Positions 13,301 to 28,800 are shown, numbered from the stretch's first letter. The stretch: DNA of 64,000 bases from Chaetorhynchus papuensis (GCA_013396525.1 VWYX01000631.1:248001-312000); one strand, 5' to 3'. Notes: generated from the letters alone by a model not told the origin. Translations and numbers: made by a program.

Positions 13301-14563
13301 GCATCAGAACTGTTTATAAATCCCAGCTTAACAGGCATCTGGTGAAAACTTGGCAGACAACTTTGCCCAGTGGCAAAAAAAAAAAAAAAAAGCATCTATT
13401 TAATCCTTGGAACATTTGCAGTCTCCAGACAGCTGACCAATGAATACTAAGCTGCTTTCCCTAAATATGCAATTTGTTGGCAGTCTCCAAAGGGTTAAAG
13501 GCTAGATTTAATTGCTAATAAAGTTGAATAAAATATTCTCACAGGAATTAATGGGAATTGTTTCAGGCTCCAAACTCAGCTAAACCAGTTTTTAATTAAG
13601 CCATATTTAATAAATAACATCTAAAACAACTGTGCTGCTTCCTTAAGGCTTACTAAGGAAAGGCTGATTCTCAAAATATTTTTTTGCAGACTTGCTGACT
13701 GCAACATAGAGGAGGTTGGACAGTAGAATAAGGCATAGATTTTAATGAGACCAACCTTGCTATGATAGCTTTGCTTTCAATTGAGTTAGGCCAGGTTTGC
13801 AGCAGATGAGAATACTTGAATATTTTATAGCACTCTGAGCTGATCTCAGTGCAGTAATGCAAAGGGCTCTTCCTCACACACAAACTTTCATATTGGTACA
13901 TTTTCCCATCCAACATGGAGAGACTTTTGGGCGCTTGGGTCTGGGACTCTGTGTCCTGTTAGTGCCTGGCAGAGCGCAGCTCCAGTGCACAAATAGGGCT
14001 GATGGGTATTCCAGTAATACAAACCCAAGTGATTTACTTACATTTCACACGTCTTCATGTCACAAAGCAGATGCTTCTCCTGCCACGTGCCAAGGGGTGC
14101 ATGCAATACCCTTCTGACTCAGCACGTGTGAGAGGCGGCAGAGACCTTCCTGACAAACCATATGGCACATTTATTTATAAAGTTGTGTACTTTGAGATGT
14201 ACTGCCTGAGAACACCCTTGTCAAACAATTGTGTGGTCTACAAACACTAAATAGTCTTAATATAGTGGGAAGTGTAGATAAAATGCAGTCAGGCTCCAGC
14301 TCAGCCCCACTGAAAGGAGCCATTCAGCCTATCCAACACCTGTATCACCAGTTAGATGTGCTGATTCCAGCCCATCCTACTCCTCTCATCCTGCTCATAC
14401 CTACTGCTATCAATTAGGAGTCACTGCCATGCTGAGCTCCCCTCCAGCCTCTCTGACTGTGGCAATCCCTGAAGCAAATGGGATTGCCATCCTGGAAGTC
14501 AATGTGCTGCCCAGGCCATGTTAGTTGCTTCCATCAACTGGGCAGCTAATTAATTCATGTATC

Positions 14564-14595
14564 TGCACTAATGAACTAAGCAGCTCATTAGTGCA
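14564..14595. repeat. 14-bp inverted repeat with one mismatch
   Basis: TGCACTAATGAACT (14564-14577) pairs with AGCTCATTAGTGCA (14582-14595) over a 4-nt loop, with one mismatch. A weaker outer pairing (TTAGTTGC at 14521, GCAACTAA at 14592) overlaps the right arm. Confidence 0.65.
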
Positions 14596-16437
14596 ACTAA
14601 AACAATTCTTAGTGTACAATAAATGCCAGCAAAGCAAAATTTTGCAGCCCAAGTGCCTGTACCACTGGATTAATGACTGTTCCACACAATGTGCAAGGAG
14701 CAAGCACAATGGAATCCCAAGGATCTTCTTGCTTCTTATTTGCTGCCTATTTACACAGGTTCCTGATGTCAGGACCTAGAGCATCTCCCTCTCCCCTAAA
14801 CTTCCAGAGGCTGATCAGCTCTGTGAATAAAGCTGGAGCTGCCTCAATTGCTCTGCTAAGATATCTCAGGGAGAGGTTCCCCCCCTCCCTGCCCTCAGCT
14901 CCCCTCTAAGCTGAGGCTCTCACCCTTACCCCCTGCCTGGGGTCTGTCTCAGCTGTGTCACACAGCCATGCCCATCCCTGGCTGTGGAGCCCCTTGATCC
15001 AAACCCTGATCCACAGGATGACATCCCAGCTGACCTTGGCCTGAAGTCCTCAGAGGCAGTGGGATAGGGCCTGGCTGACAAGGAATGCCCAGAGCCTGCA
15101 GCTCCTGGCTCTCCAGCCAGCTATCAGCACACCCTGCACCTTGATATTTAGATTTAATAACTGTATGACTACTTTATGTACTGGGAAATAGACATTTCCT
15201 AAATGTTTTAGAAAATAATCTCAAAGTAAAAAAACTAAAAAGCACACTATATAGACATGTATAGCTACCCCAGGGACAAGGGCATGTACCTCTTAACTGG
15301 GATTTTAAACCTCGAGGATCAAATAGTAGCTCAATTGCAACTAACTCTTAGCATCCTAATATATCCACCTGGAAAAATAAAATTTATAGAGAATTAACAT
15401 TTGTTTCCTATCACAACAAAACCATGGAGGCTGAGTTTGTTTCCAGTTGAAACCTATTGTGACTTGCAGTCAAAACATGACATCCACTCCGTCAGCCATC
15501 TGAACTGCAGGCAGGAGCAGTTCTATTCTAAAGAAAGCCATCTTCCATCAGCTTCGGCTGTGTGGGCAAGGCACTCAAAAAGAGCTGCTCTTCCTGGTGC
15601 AACAGGGTCACAGCAGAGTTTTTCAGAATGAACAGCACTATAATGGGGTCATTTCTGTTTGCCTTTCTAACAGAAAGAGTTTCTCAAAACATGTTCTGCA
15701 CAAGAAGAGTCAAGCAGTTCTTTACTCAGTGCCAATAGTACTTTTTCTCGTGCCCACTGATTTAGTCAGTTTGCTTGCAACCTTCTCAGATGCTTTCTAC
15801 TCCAGGAAGAACAGTGGATATTCAGCCCTCGTTTATCACAGAAGAGCTGGGAAAGCAGAATTAAAAGGAGAGGTCAGCTGTGGAGAGTATCACAGAAGCT
15901 GCAGGCTTTGTAAACAGCGTGTAAGGGACTGCCTGACATTGCTGAATGCACTCTAATTCACTTTGGAAAGCGAGTGCTCATTCCACACCTAGAACAGTCA
16001 ATATCCTCACAGCCCAGCTAAATTGCTGTTGATGCATTGGCTCTGTTCACACAGTGCAGGATTTGATGACAAGCACCCCATAGCAGCCAGTGCAGGAGCT
16101 CACACAAGAGACCTGCTTTTCCAACTCTCTGCTTCCTAACAGCAATCCATGGCCGAGGCACCTATACTCCAGAGGGTCCAGGTTATCCCAACACTGCTCC
16201 CTGCTGCTTCTACACAGGGACCTCTGTTTGGGCCCCTGTCAGTGCCTGCCTAAGTCAGTCACGAGCCTTTGGCCCTTCCAGATACTGCAACAATTTCAGA
16301 TTAGACATTTTTATCAGCGGCAATCCAGTCAAAGTCAGCTTGGCAAGTCCTGTTTTATAGCACTGATCCTCTTGAAATCAGAGGATCTATCACTAAATCA
16401 TATACAGGCATCCATTTGATTTGAGCACCACCTCCAC

Positions 16438-16469
16438 TGAAACTCATGGAAAGATCTTCATGAGTTTCA
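16438..16469. repeat. Perfect 11-bp inverted repeat
   Basis: TGAAACTCATG at 16438-16448 and its exact complement at 16459-16469, with a 10-nt loop. It lies in intergenic DNA with no other context. Confidence 0.7.
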
Positions 16470-19400
16470 ACAAGTGCTAAATATCCTGTCACCTCAGATC
16501 CGTAACAATTCTGAACACACAGAGGTGAGAGTCGTGCTGTCAAAATCACCATGGATGCCAGAAGAGGAATGCAAATTCCTCAGTTGCTGGGTCATCACAC
16601 CACCATCCACACAGAAACTGGGAATGTCCTGGATGCAATATCTAGGGATATTCCAGGTGCAATACATAAGCACCATGTAAAAGCCAATCAGTGCTGCTAG
16701 AAATAGGCCCAGAAGACCCCAAAAGATTCATATCAACACTTTGAAATCCATCAGGCAGCAGCCATGTGTTGATTGTCTAAGTACTACCACGTATAGAAGA
16801 AATTCCAAAGTGACACAACAGAAAAAATGGGGCCTCAACATAGACAGAACCAGCAACACTTTTCACACTGTTTGCACTAAAGGCTCATTAAAAAGGGAGG
16901 GGGAAAAGAAGTTTGTCAGACCTAATATTAATGTGAGAGCACCGTCAAAGTGGGTATCTTGGGAAAAAAAGCAGTAAGAGTATTCGAGACAGTCTCAGAG
17001 CATGCACCAGGAACTGTAGGCATAACTTCATTTCAGATTTCTTCATCACTTACTATACCTTGGGCAATTTTTCGATTCCAAATGAATGACATTAAAATAA
17101 AGTTTAGATAACCATTAATTCAAGTACTACAGAGATTCATACTCTGTATTTTTATCCATCTTTTCTTGAGTGCAATCCATGAATGATGTCATGCTAAGGT
17201 GGCTTCATACCGTTTTTTCAGAGAATACAGATTGTTCTAGAACACTTGTTCTCCCCTTCACAGAAACACATGGAAGATAAGGAATTTTATAAAAAAATTC
17301 TGAAGGGCCATCTTTTTGCTTTTCAAAAGCGTTGAGACCTTAAATCAGATGAAAATTGCACACAAATGTGTAACCATTCCAAGATTCATCTCACTGCCTT
17401 GTATTCAGCTGCACTGATTTTTGTCCCCTCCTAAGTAGCCAGGAAATTACTTTGAAGTCTGCTGTTAATACTTCAGTTGGGATTTTAGGATTTGAGGTTG
17501 GGAAGTAAATACATCTTTGGAGATTGATGTATCAGGCATGAAGCTTGAAGCACGTGATTAACTTTCTCCATCAAAACAGCCCTGAGCAGTCACACTGAGC
17601 TTTTCAACTTGTGGAATGGAAAAGTCAAAACAGGATAAAATACTTGACACAGAGAAATAATTGGTAATACACTGACAGCACAAAACTTTGGGCCCATGCA
17701 CCTCTCTGTAATTCACAATAGAAGACTCTATGAGCTGGGTCAATAAAGTTATGTCCTGAGAGTGAAGACTCAGAAATCAAACTAAAATATGCCCCAGCCT
17801 CGGGACAGGTATGTTGGAAAAGCCAGGCAAAGCCTCCGTGGTGGTGGTTCAGCTGCCAGGACCTCACAATAGCAACTGCACTGTCATTCAGCACTTCTGA
17901 GCTTCCAAGAGGAAATTGTAAGGGAAAAGGACAGCAAAGAGGATAAGAAGGATTAATTTAAAATGCACATTTTATCTTTTTACTCAGAAAACCAGTGTTC
18001 AAACAATAACACCTACGCTTAAGAGATAAAGGTGAAGCTGCAGAGAAGAGCCAAAATCCATTAGTACAATGAGTGCTTCCAATTTTAGCAGTGACAAGCA
18101 GAGCCCTTCCACACAGAGGTTAGCTAAACAGTTATTTTAAGGACTCACTGTCCTTAGTGGAAAATTAATAGAGCAAGTGTCAAAAGCCTTTCATGATTTC
18201 AAAAATTAGAACAGTCTGTCTCCACTGGGTATCTGTCCTGCATAGAGAGCCTTCACCTACTGAAATGTAGAGTGGGAATTTTATTCAGCACCTGGAAATT
18301 AGCACAGCTGTGCTGGAATCCTATCATCCACATCTCAATCACACATTGCATTTGAGGAGTATACTGCCTACCTAGAACACCACCATTCCTCTGCTCAAGC
18401 CACTGACACTCACAGCAGTAGAAAATTAAAAATACAGCCACTTACAGAATCACCACACACTTTGGAACCCTCCCTTGCCGGAGAAGGCACAGGCAGCTAT
18501 TAAATCTGCAGAAGAAGCAGTGGAGAAAGGAAAGGGAACAGTGTGCACATTTGCCAAATTTTAACTGAAAGGCAAACTCCCAAAACTGCAGTGTGTACTC
18601 TGTGGCAACTGAAAGTTTTGCTGATCTTTTTGGGGGAATCAGGTGTATTTGAAGGTAGAACAATGCTTACAACGTGCACGGCTCAGAGGAACATTTAATG
18701 CTTGCTTCTACATCTCATTTGACTCCTGCAAAGAAGATGAACAAACTTATCTGAGTGTTTCTTAGGGAATCTTTTATTTATTTATTTTTGCATCATCTCC
18801 GCAATAATCTATAGCTTTGATATGCTAATAGCAAACTATTGTTGGCATAATTCATTTAGCTATAAAGCTGTTTTTGAAAGTGTATTGCACAAGAAAGGGA
18901 CATTTCACATGTCAAATATCTGGATATTCATGTCCACATGCCAACATTATGTACAGCTGCACTTCAAACCTCATTTTGGTTTGATTATGCAAGCAATTTA
19001 TTCCCAAAACAACAAAACCAGCAAAATCCCCACTTTTTAAAAGTAAGCCTCGAGAAATCTATTTGAAAGTTAACCTTGAAAACAGTTTTACAATTAATTT
19101 GAATTAGGTTTCTATTTAGCAGCTAAAACAATTTCCTCCAAATGGCATTATGCCAAATGTGATCTCTATTCCCTTTTCTAGTGGCAGAGAGCTCATGACT
19201 ATAAAATGACAGATCCAAAGGCTGTAGCGTGCTGCAAAATGGATCCTGAGGGAAAATAACTTAGTGTGGGTATGGAAACTAGACACTTTTTTTCTTTTTC
19301 TCCCCCCTTAGAACAGCAGTAGCTCTGCATCCAGGGGATGCTCTGCACTTCACTCCTAAATTTAAAAACCCAGGCTGGATGAGCACATGATGAAATTGCT

Positions 19401-22400
19401 CGATACCGAGGAACGGCACATACATTCTTTGGGATCTTAAAATAATCTCCCAAGGGAACATTGTGGTTCTTCTTTGAGGCTCAAGACTACATGAATGCCA
19501 AATAATGTTTCCATGTACTGACTAATCCAGTAGCTATCCATCATTCTGCCTGCCTGCTTCCAGTTCTAATTCCCTTTGTTTTTTCTTGGCCTGCTTGAAC
19601 CACTTGCTGTCCTTTGGGTTTGCTGCATACACACTAGTAGGAACAGGTTTTCCTTCTGGGAAGCTCCCACGTAAAGACATCTTTCAGTGGAATCTCTTCC
19701 TTTAATGCACACAGAGCTGCCTTGCCTTAGCACTTTCACTCTGAGCTATTCTAAGCATTTAGGTCCAATCCTGAATTGCATTTCTCTATGTGTTGCTGTG
19801 AGCAGGTGAGATACAAGAAGCCCTAATTGTTATTCAAAGTCATGGAATCAACATTCCCCTATTTTTAGGTATGACAGTCCCTCAACTCCAATTTCAGTGG
19901 CCTAAGTAGTGAAAAATGTCCACACTATCACAAAAACATGCAACACTGAATAGTGTCTCTATCCAGAAGTAACAGAGCTGCTGTGACTCATGAGCTGGGA
20001 GAAAATCCATCAGAAGGTAGATTTTTCAAGGAAAAGCCAGATCTTTAACTGAAACCTTTCATGGAGACTTTTGGGCAGAAATGTCGGTTTCTGAATAAGC
20101 ACTAAATGCCTGAAACATGCTAACTATTAGCCCAAAATGAAACTACAAGAGAAAGTTCCACTGCACACCTTTGATTATGTAAAAGACCAAGGAGAAATGA
20201 CTTTGAGGCACTTTGATGACAATTCGTAGCTGAAATAACGTCATTTAGGGATGAAATGCTTTTATCAAATCTCAGCTTCCCTTGTGAAGATAGGCCTAAT
20301 TTACTGACCTTCAAAGCACTAATTTCAATCATTATAGTTTGGGCCTGTACATTTTCTATAAAGGAATTTTCAAACTTTAAGAAGTTCATCATTATCATTT
20401 CTGCTTGAGCCAAATAGAAACCCCAGTAAAACTCACTATTGAGCTCCACACCACTTTATAAGGTCTAATTGATTACAAGTTCAAAGCTTTAAAAACTGCA
20501 TTTAAGACTGCCACACTTCAGCCTTAGCAGATTGCAGTTCACTTAAATAGTCACAATCTAAAACACTGTCAGAGGGCAATGGCCAGTTAGGCAGAGCTGC
20601 AAGTATCATCCACAGTTTGTCAGTCACATCAAAAATATTAAAATCTTTGGAAATTCATACAAATGTAGGAGTTGCTAAAAATTTAAACTGGTGTTCGTGG
20701 ATACACAAACGCTGAAGGTAGGAAATATATTCTGGATGCTTTTATTCCTACCTAAAAAATACAATTCTGAATTCTGATCTGACCCTGATCCCTTCTGCCT
20801 GCATTATCCTCATGTCCACTCCTGGTTTCTCTTTATCTCTGGTTCTTGAGATTTGTAGAACATTTAGAATTCATTCTCCTATTTCTCCCACAAAAATCTT
20901 CAAAAGTATCCAATATCCAAAGAATTAAATAAAATGGATTCCCCTGTGCTCAGGGGTTTTGTTTTTCCTCACACCATTTGACTCCTTTTCTCCTTTTCCT
21001 AAAATACACAGCAGTCTTGGCAGAATGGAATTGGGATCAAATCCCTTAATTAAAAACAAGCATTTATTCACTTAGGTTTAGCAAAAAACATTTGGATGTT
21101 CCCATTTAAGTAACTGCTTTGTGCACATAAATTGATATACTCACAGTTAAAATTTAGTTTCCTAAGTTCCACTATCCTTCTAAAGATAATGTGATCTATT
21201 AAAAAGGACTCTTGTTTCATCAGCAAGGCCTCTGACAGGACAGATTTGCATTGCTGGCTTTCATTTCTCCTTGGATGTTCAGAGAAACATCCCTCTTTCC
21301 AATATTCATTCATTTTTAAGTACTTATCCACAGTGCGTAATGCAGGAAATTGTTTTCACCAGCAAATCAAGCAGAACTGATAGGATATGCAAAAAGTAGA
21401 CTAGAAGGAAAGCACTGGCATTTTTCAGTACTGCTTTCATTTCAACATCTGCACGCAGGATTTCACTGGAGTGGGTATTTCTCTTTTCTCCCGTGAACTC
21501 AGCACACCAGCATGGCTATCAGTCCCAGACTGCTCATCTGAGAACACACCACGAAGGGAACTAGTGGCTATTTGTCTTTAGTAACAACGAAAATTGGATC
21601 ACTTGGAGCAATCTGGGATGAATTGTGCCATCCATTTGCAGGAGAGAAGCTGTAAAAACTCATTGCTTCTTTCAAAGAGTTTCTGGTTTTCAGAAAATGT
21701 GGGGTCTAACACTGTCATTCAGTAAATGTGCTATTACATTTACCCAAGAACTGAACACAGTTTTTTGGAGAAAGCAGTTTTTAAGAAACGATGAATTTTC
21801 ACAGGATGCTTTGAGCATTTGTATGTCAATAAAACAAAACAGAAAAGGTAGTTTTCCAAGTATTGAAATAAAGTTACTCTGTACTGAAGCTTTTTAAAAT
21901 ATCTTCTTATAAAGGTATTTCAAGAACAATGAGAGCTGAATTAGGATGGTGCCCACAGAATGACAATCCCTGAAAGAACATAGTATGTACGTACCTTAAA
22001 AATGCTAAGTGGCCACGTCATTGCTAACCAATAACCCTCCTTCCTAATGAAAAAAATATTCAAATACAACAGTAAAACCCTCAGGAGTATAGAACAGCTC
22101 TCTATCTTTTAGAGCAAGCTTTTTATCAGTGCTCCTCCATCCATTTACAGACAGGGAAGCGAATGTGAGGGGAATTGCTGAGTGCCAGAAGGGAGCAGAG
22201 CCCTTTCTCCTCACCCAGCCACGCACCTGAGGCAAGGCCAACTCAAAGCAAGCATCTCTTCAAGCAGCAGCTCAGCAGAAACAGGCTCATTTCACCAGTT
22301 CTCTTCTTGAAAGACACGTGCATGTGCTCCATTGTATGATGTGACATTCAAAGCTGACTAAATTATACAGTGATCTTAAGATATTTTCAGTAACACTTAT

Positions 22401-25400
22401 TTTACAGCTGGAACACGCCTGAAAAGTAGCCTGCAGAAGCTTTACAGCTCAGAATTTATTGAAGTCTCCAGTATTTTTTATGTTTCCTTCTCCTTTATGT
22501 CCTTGCGTAGTAGATTCAAAGTCAACAGTGCTTGATTTATAAATAAAATTCAGAATCCAAATTCACACAGGAAAACATTTGATTTCCAATGCTCAGCCTG
22601 ATTACCTTTTTAAACCTGGCAAAGAGCCTAATTCTCTTGGGTTTCAAGGAGATGCAGGATACAAAGTGCTCATTATTCACAGGGCATTTTAAAACCACAG
22701 TTTATTCCCACAGGAGCTTCTTGGTTGCTCACCCACTCTTGGGCCAGAGGGTGGAAGAGCAATTTGAAGGTCTGGCTATTCCTATTCTCTCCATGCCCCT
22801 GGCTGGTCACCTCCAAGGAAAAGAAACAAGCAGGAATGCCTTTTCCATGCTTCCAGGCACATCATGGAACAAACTGGTGGCAGAGAGTGACACAGGCATT
22901 TTCACTCCTTCCAAAAAAATGTACAATAATTCAAATCTCAACCTGTCACTATGCCTTGCACAACTTCCATGTCCTTTTTTAGCATTTTTTCCCTTCAATT
23001 TACTGCAATAAAAGTAATGCATTAAGAAGCAGAGTTTTGACAAGAAAAGTCAAGACAAGACCATAGAACTGTTCCTTTTAAAGTAATTATCAAAGTCCAA
23101 ATTCATTTTAGCAAGGAAATCTGATCTTTAACCTGATAATTAATGGAGATGATTCCAGAAAGAGCTCATTTTTCATATAGTACAATGACAGATCTTGTTT
23201 CCATAAATGAGGTGAAAAGGCTGATGCTGCCAAGTTTCAGCCAACAAAGACTGTTTAACACCAGGGCCTCCAAGAAGTAATTTTATTTCCCATGTTTATG
23301 TACAGCTGAATTTTCTCTTGGGCAGAGAGCAGACTGACTGTCAAAAGCTGTCACTTCCAAAATCCACACACAGCACATTTTGTTATATTTGATTTATTCC
23401 CTGTGTTTTCAAAACTAACTAAAAATGCTGCTGAAGATGCAGGCAGATAGTTTAGTTTGTAATTTTCATAGTTTCACTTCTGGTTGGTATTGTCATTTAT
23501 AACACATACAAGGGCACAAGGTGACAAGTTGATTACTTCTCTAGAAGCAGCAAAAGAAACTCTAAATATGCATTGGAGCAACAGCCACCAAGAGTCCAGT
23601 ACTGAGCTCAAATATATCCCAAGACAAAACCAGCAGGTTATTAACACTATTTACTTTTAGTAAGATACTTGCATTCCTCATAGTTGAAGTCAAAGTTTAA
23701 CTGCAATTCAAGACCTACAAGGAATTGTCCCCTAAAGTTCCAACATCTTAAAACACGTGTGGTTAAAAAAAAAAAAAGAAAAGCGAAGAAAAAAAGCATC
23801 CAGTCTATATGAAAATTTAAGTCTAATGTATGTAAGGATACTGAGCCCATTGCTTTGATGCCACTCAAAATGGGAATGTTAGAAACCAGTCCACTGCAAT
23901 CAGTGAAACTCTGCCAAGGCAAAGTGCCTCTGAACAGAGTTCATCAAGCACTCAGCATGACAGATCATTCAAGCTTACACCTGTCCTGTAGCAATTGTCT
24001 CTGGACTGGAAGAGTCCCATTAAAGGAAATTGTAGAAGTGATTTCTGCCATAAGGAACTGGGGAAGAGAGGGAGAGCACAGGAGAGACATCAGTCAAGTA
24101 TCCAATAAAGGTATCATTGGGCTGCACACTTATCAAGTGAAATAAGGTTCACCACCACACACATTTCTCTTACTAAAGCAAAGTCAAGGCAGAAAATCTC
24201 CAAACATTAAAAAACTCAAGTCAAATATCTGAATGCTTAGAATGATACTGTATTTTCTGGAACTGATGGATCTTGAAAGAGGTTTAGCCCTTATTAGGGG
24301 GTTTTATCCCTGAAAGAAAGTACACTTAAAGCTGTTTAACACACTTTCATGTGGGCATCCTGATCTTACATTTTAAATTGTTTAATACTAAGCTTTCTGA
24401 ATAAATCTTAAAACATTTTGGGTCAGATTCTGTGAACTATAATTGAACTCTTTGCATATTTCCCTTCAACATTCCTTCCAGACTCTCTTCCCTGTACTAC
24501 TCCCAAACTAAAGCAGAATGCAAATTGTATTGAACAAGCCAGGTAAAGGTGATAAACACTATGAATAGTGAAAGGAAACAACCACACAGATGATAATTCC
24601 CAACTCTTGCCTCAGCCATGCAGAGATGGAAGGATGGATGTGAAAAGGCTCTCTAGGCAACTTGGCCTTGAGAGGCTGCCTGAACTCCAGCAGCATCTCC
24701 AAACCACAGTATGATTTGCAGTGATGCTTAAAGTTCAGCATTCTGCCTCCAGCCTGCAATCCTTCCTTTTACAGTGAGGAAATTTCCATGGGTCGCCTTC
24801 CCCCACCATCCCAGTTCCAGACTAAAAGTTTGCTCCCTCCCACTTTTACTCTGGCAACATGGGAGAGGCAGAGCACAAAAGCAGTGATCTCATCTTGAGC
24901 CTCTGCACTCCTTTTATGCTGGTGACCTACAAGAGTAAAGCAAGTTGAGAAAAATCACCTTCACTTTGTACACACAGCCAGATAATGATGTTCTCTCTGA
25001 TTATCCTCTCAGGAAGCCCGGGCACTTATGCACTCCTGGAAACAGTGAGCACTGAATGCTGCCTTCCTGATCTGGTGGTGTTTCCCTCCCCTCCTACCCC
25101 CCCCACTACATCAACAGAAATATTTGCCATAGCATTAGCCCATACAGCTCTCAGTGCCTTCCATTAAGTGCAGAAATGGAAATGTCAAGAGAACTTATTA
25201 CTATTTATCTATTTACCCTTGAATCACTCTGTGCTTTTATTTGGCTCTCATTACAAGCTAAGGAAATACATGAATTGCCTGGTACCTGTACCTTGCAGAG
25301 AACTGAATCTGTAAGGATTCACCCTAAAATGCTACAAATAAACACAGGATGCTGAAAAAAAATCCCAGGCATCAGCTTAGCATCAGAAAACAGCTGAAGG

Positions 25401-25669
25401 AAAATGTAAAGGGTCTCTAGAAATATGTATATGGCTAAACAGATATCTGGAAGCAAACACTCAATGAAAGGATAAAGAGCCAGCCACTCTGCTTGCTGCT
25501 ATAGGTGTGCTTCAGGTTAAAGAGACAGCTGCACATTTGGGAATAAAGCCTTGGGAAGAGTAGGACAAGCAAGTTCTCAAAAGCCCACAGTCCTGCTAAA
25601 GAGAAAGCACATTCAAGGCTCATGCATAACCTTACACCACACAAGAAAGCTCAGCCAAGCTCAGTTCCC

Positions 25670-25800
25670 CTCCCCCCCCTGCCCAGATGTGGACACCATC
25701 ACTGGAGGTTTTCAAGCTGCAGCTGAACAGGGGCTTGATGGTCTTGTCTCTGCTCCCTCTGCCATGACAGGGCCTCAAAAGATCCTGTGGTCCAGCCTTT
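25670..25800 (+). repeat. Probable diverged CR1-like fragment
   Basis: The tract CACCATCACTGGAGGTTTTC, AAGCTGCAGCTGAACAGGGG and the following TTGATGGTCTTGTCTCTGCT resemble the middle of a CR1 3' region. No terminal 8-mers are visible. It follows a C-rich run at about 25666-25680. Confidence 0.5.
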
Positions 25801-28800
25801 CTCACCTCATCTCTCCTATGACTCAATTATTAAAATAGCCCCTTCACCTCCTCTGAAGCAGAGTATTTTTCCACAGTGACTTAAGGCTTGATTTGTCACC
25901 AAGACATTTCAATGCCAGTGTTGCTTCCCTGTCATTTTGAAGAAAAATTGAGAAAGCCTTCAGAGTTTCTAAGACTTCAACAAAATTGCTGTTCAGACTC
26001 TGAACTGTGGCTCTCTAGCAGCACCAGCAAGGAAACCAAGCTCAACCTGCAAACAGAATGTCATTACCAGGGGGCTGATATCCTACAGGAGGCAAAATCT
26101 GCTTAGCAGGAGGTACTATCTTAAATTTACCATCCTGTAATCAGCTGCTGACAAACTGTTAATTGACTGGAGCTCAGCATCCACCAACACCAGCAAGTGT
26201 TGAGGAGGACATGGGTTGTCTAGCTGGATGCATTCCCAATCTGTCATCACATTTGCAAAGGCTAAGTACGCAACTGGTTCATCACACAAATGGAAATCAC
26301 CTGCTCCAAGCTGTCATTAACACACTACAGTGCCAGCTAACTGGGAGAGGGGTAGGAAACACATGTAGAGCAGGAATTTACTTCCACTTCATAAATCATC
26401 AGCCCAGCTTCCACCACACTCAGTGGAGCAGCACTTGGTCAACGCAATACTGGAAGAGAGAGGAAGAAAAAAAAAACTATCTAGTTCTCACAGTACTAGA
26501 TCTAGGAGGCCACAGATCTCCAGCAAAAACAGGAACTACTTTTGTAATATTATGCACAATTCAGTTGTGGAACTTCTGCTAAAGGATCCAAGAACTATGA
26601 ATGAGTTCAAAGACACAAAAATTCACATAAGTCCATTGCTGATAATTAAAGATTAATTTAATGCTTCAGAAACCCCTATTTTGCAAAATATTGGTGCAAA
26701 ATATTACACACAGGCCAAACTTGTACACTTTCCTTAGGAAATCATTATTAACCTGTGTTGAGACAGGACCATTAGTTTGACAGAAATTTGTCTGATCCAG
26801 CCTTGCAATTCTTATATTGAAGTTTAGTCAGATGAGAAAGAGGGGCCTGGTCTGAGAGTCCTAAGAGGGAACTAAGGGAAATTCCACAAACTCACTTAAT
26901 CTTAACAACTTTTTTTTCCTCTCAACTCCATTAATTCAGGATGAGTTGGCACAGGGTATTTGCTATAATTTGCAATTAGTACAGCAGTAATACTAACATT
27001 CCTCACTAGGGTATTCTGATACCCAAATGTTTTCAAAGGCACTCACCTGTACAAAGCACTAGTGATATGTACAGCATTAGGGACAAGCAGGAATAAAGGG
27101 AATATACTGGAAAAATCCCTCAGTTTATGTTGAGTGTCATACAGCTTGTCAAGTACATCTGAACACAAAAATAGAATTTAAAAAAAATCTAGGGTGTTTC
27201 CAACCAGCCCCCTGCCTCAGCCAGGGAAATCTTCCCAAATAAAAAACAGGCTGCAAAATTCCTATTGGCAAACACAACAATATAACATTTGTCCTCACAT
27301 GAAGACTGGCCAATTGGAAATGGAGGAGCAGTAGGTATTTGCTGTGTCCACATGAATAAAGCATGGAGATGAAATGCAGAAAACACAACAGAGTTGTTAG
27401 AACAATCCAGTGAAGGAAGCACATTTAACTCTGCTCTACTCAGATGAGCCTGAAGGCCTTGGGCTACACCAGTCATTCTCTACTTGCATCAGCTTCACTA
27501 CCTTTAGTGAGGTATCCAGGACAACACTATATTTGGGGTGTGCACACAGTATTTTGTACCAAAAGGCCTACACAGACCTTTTCAAGCCTCTTAAAACCAG
27601 ATGCTGCAAAAAAACCTGTTTGGTTTCCCCATTATCTTCAGTAACATTAAACCCCTCATAATAATACACTCCCCTGGATGCTTGGAGACACCAACAACTG
27701 AACTGAGACTGCAAAGCAGCTCAAAGATAGCAAGACATATTGCAAACTGCTACAAAACAGCAAGAGGCACTGGCAGAGGGAAAGATACTAATTTTCAGTC
27801 AGAAAGGAAGGAAATTTTTGATGCAATGAAATATTTTTACTGAGCAGTTATCCATATAAAGTAGAGTTACACCCTCCCATTGTTTTCTCATGCCTCATGA
27901 AGCTCAGAAGTCCAAACATGTTCTCTAACTTCTTCTCTCCTTCTAGCTTGTATTTTAACAAACAATCTTTCCATTTCCTCAGAACAAAAGCAGGTTGACA
28001 GCTAAAGCTGTGAGAGCAGCATGGCAATCTTATTAAATATGCCAGGTTTGCTATGCTACCCTGCAGAAAAATACAAAGTGATGCTAATTAGAATCCAACC
28101 ATAAGCAGCTGGGTGAATTGGATGAGCACTGAAACTGCAACACTTCCAGAAGCTTTAACTGCATCTGGCCTAGGTGTACTAATATAGCCACATTCCTTAT
28201 CTGATTTCTCCAGGAACCTGCTGATAATTCATGGAAATTCAATGCTCTACAAATGGGTTTTTGAGATGACTATGACACCCTCACTCATACTTTTAGAGCA
28301 AACACACAAGATACACAAAAAGCTCTGGCTATTGACAGCATTAAACATCCCCCTTCTCTTGAGGAACCCTCAGTAATCTCCATTCCTCTGCAAGCTGACA
28401 GTAGGTTCTTTCAGAAGATTAGCTTGGCCTGCAGTAATCTGTTCCTCTGAACAGCCTATTCTGAAGTACAGAGGCAAATCCCACTCTCTAATCCTGTTGG
28501 TTTCAGTGACAGGAGCCTGTGACAAGCACCCATCCCAATGTAACAGGATAGAGCAATTGCCATCTGAGAAGCTTTCTCCCTTTACTTAGGCCAATTAAAC
28601 TAAAAAAAAACCCCAAACATACAACTTAATGCAAATTGCCCACATCTAGAGATTTTAAAGCAAGTGTAGATGCTTCCCAGTGTTACTAAAGTATCAGAAA
28701 AATAACTTTTCAAATTTACACTCTTGTCCTCCACAGTTTCATTTAACCCCTTGCTTATCCCTCTTCTCACAGCAGGTAGCAGCAAAAGCTGTGCAACTCC

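Larger units (their letters stand above)
10382..25669. other. Intergenic block, nothing established
   Basis: About 15 kb with no recognisable gene. It has an A17 run at 13375-13391 and two GC-richer patches at about 12880-13080 and 14880-15130. It also has small hairpins at 14564-14595 and 16438-16469. The longest open frames (minus 12285-12686, plus 22589-23011) show no domain, splice pattern or codon signature that I trust. Confidence 0.6.

Noticed and set aside
14880..15130. GC-rich patch considered as an LTR, with an AATAAA at about 14827
   Set aside because: No TG...CA termini, no target duplication and no second copy were visible.
22589..23011. 140-codon plus-strand open frame
   Set aside because: No family resemblance, a second frame overlaps it, and there is no acceptor, donor or promoter signal I trust.
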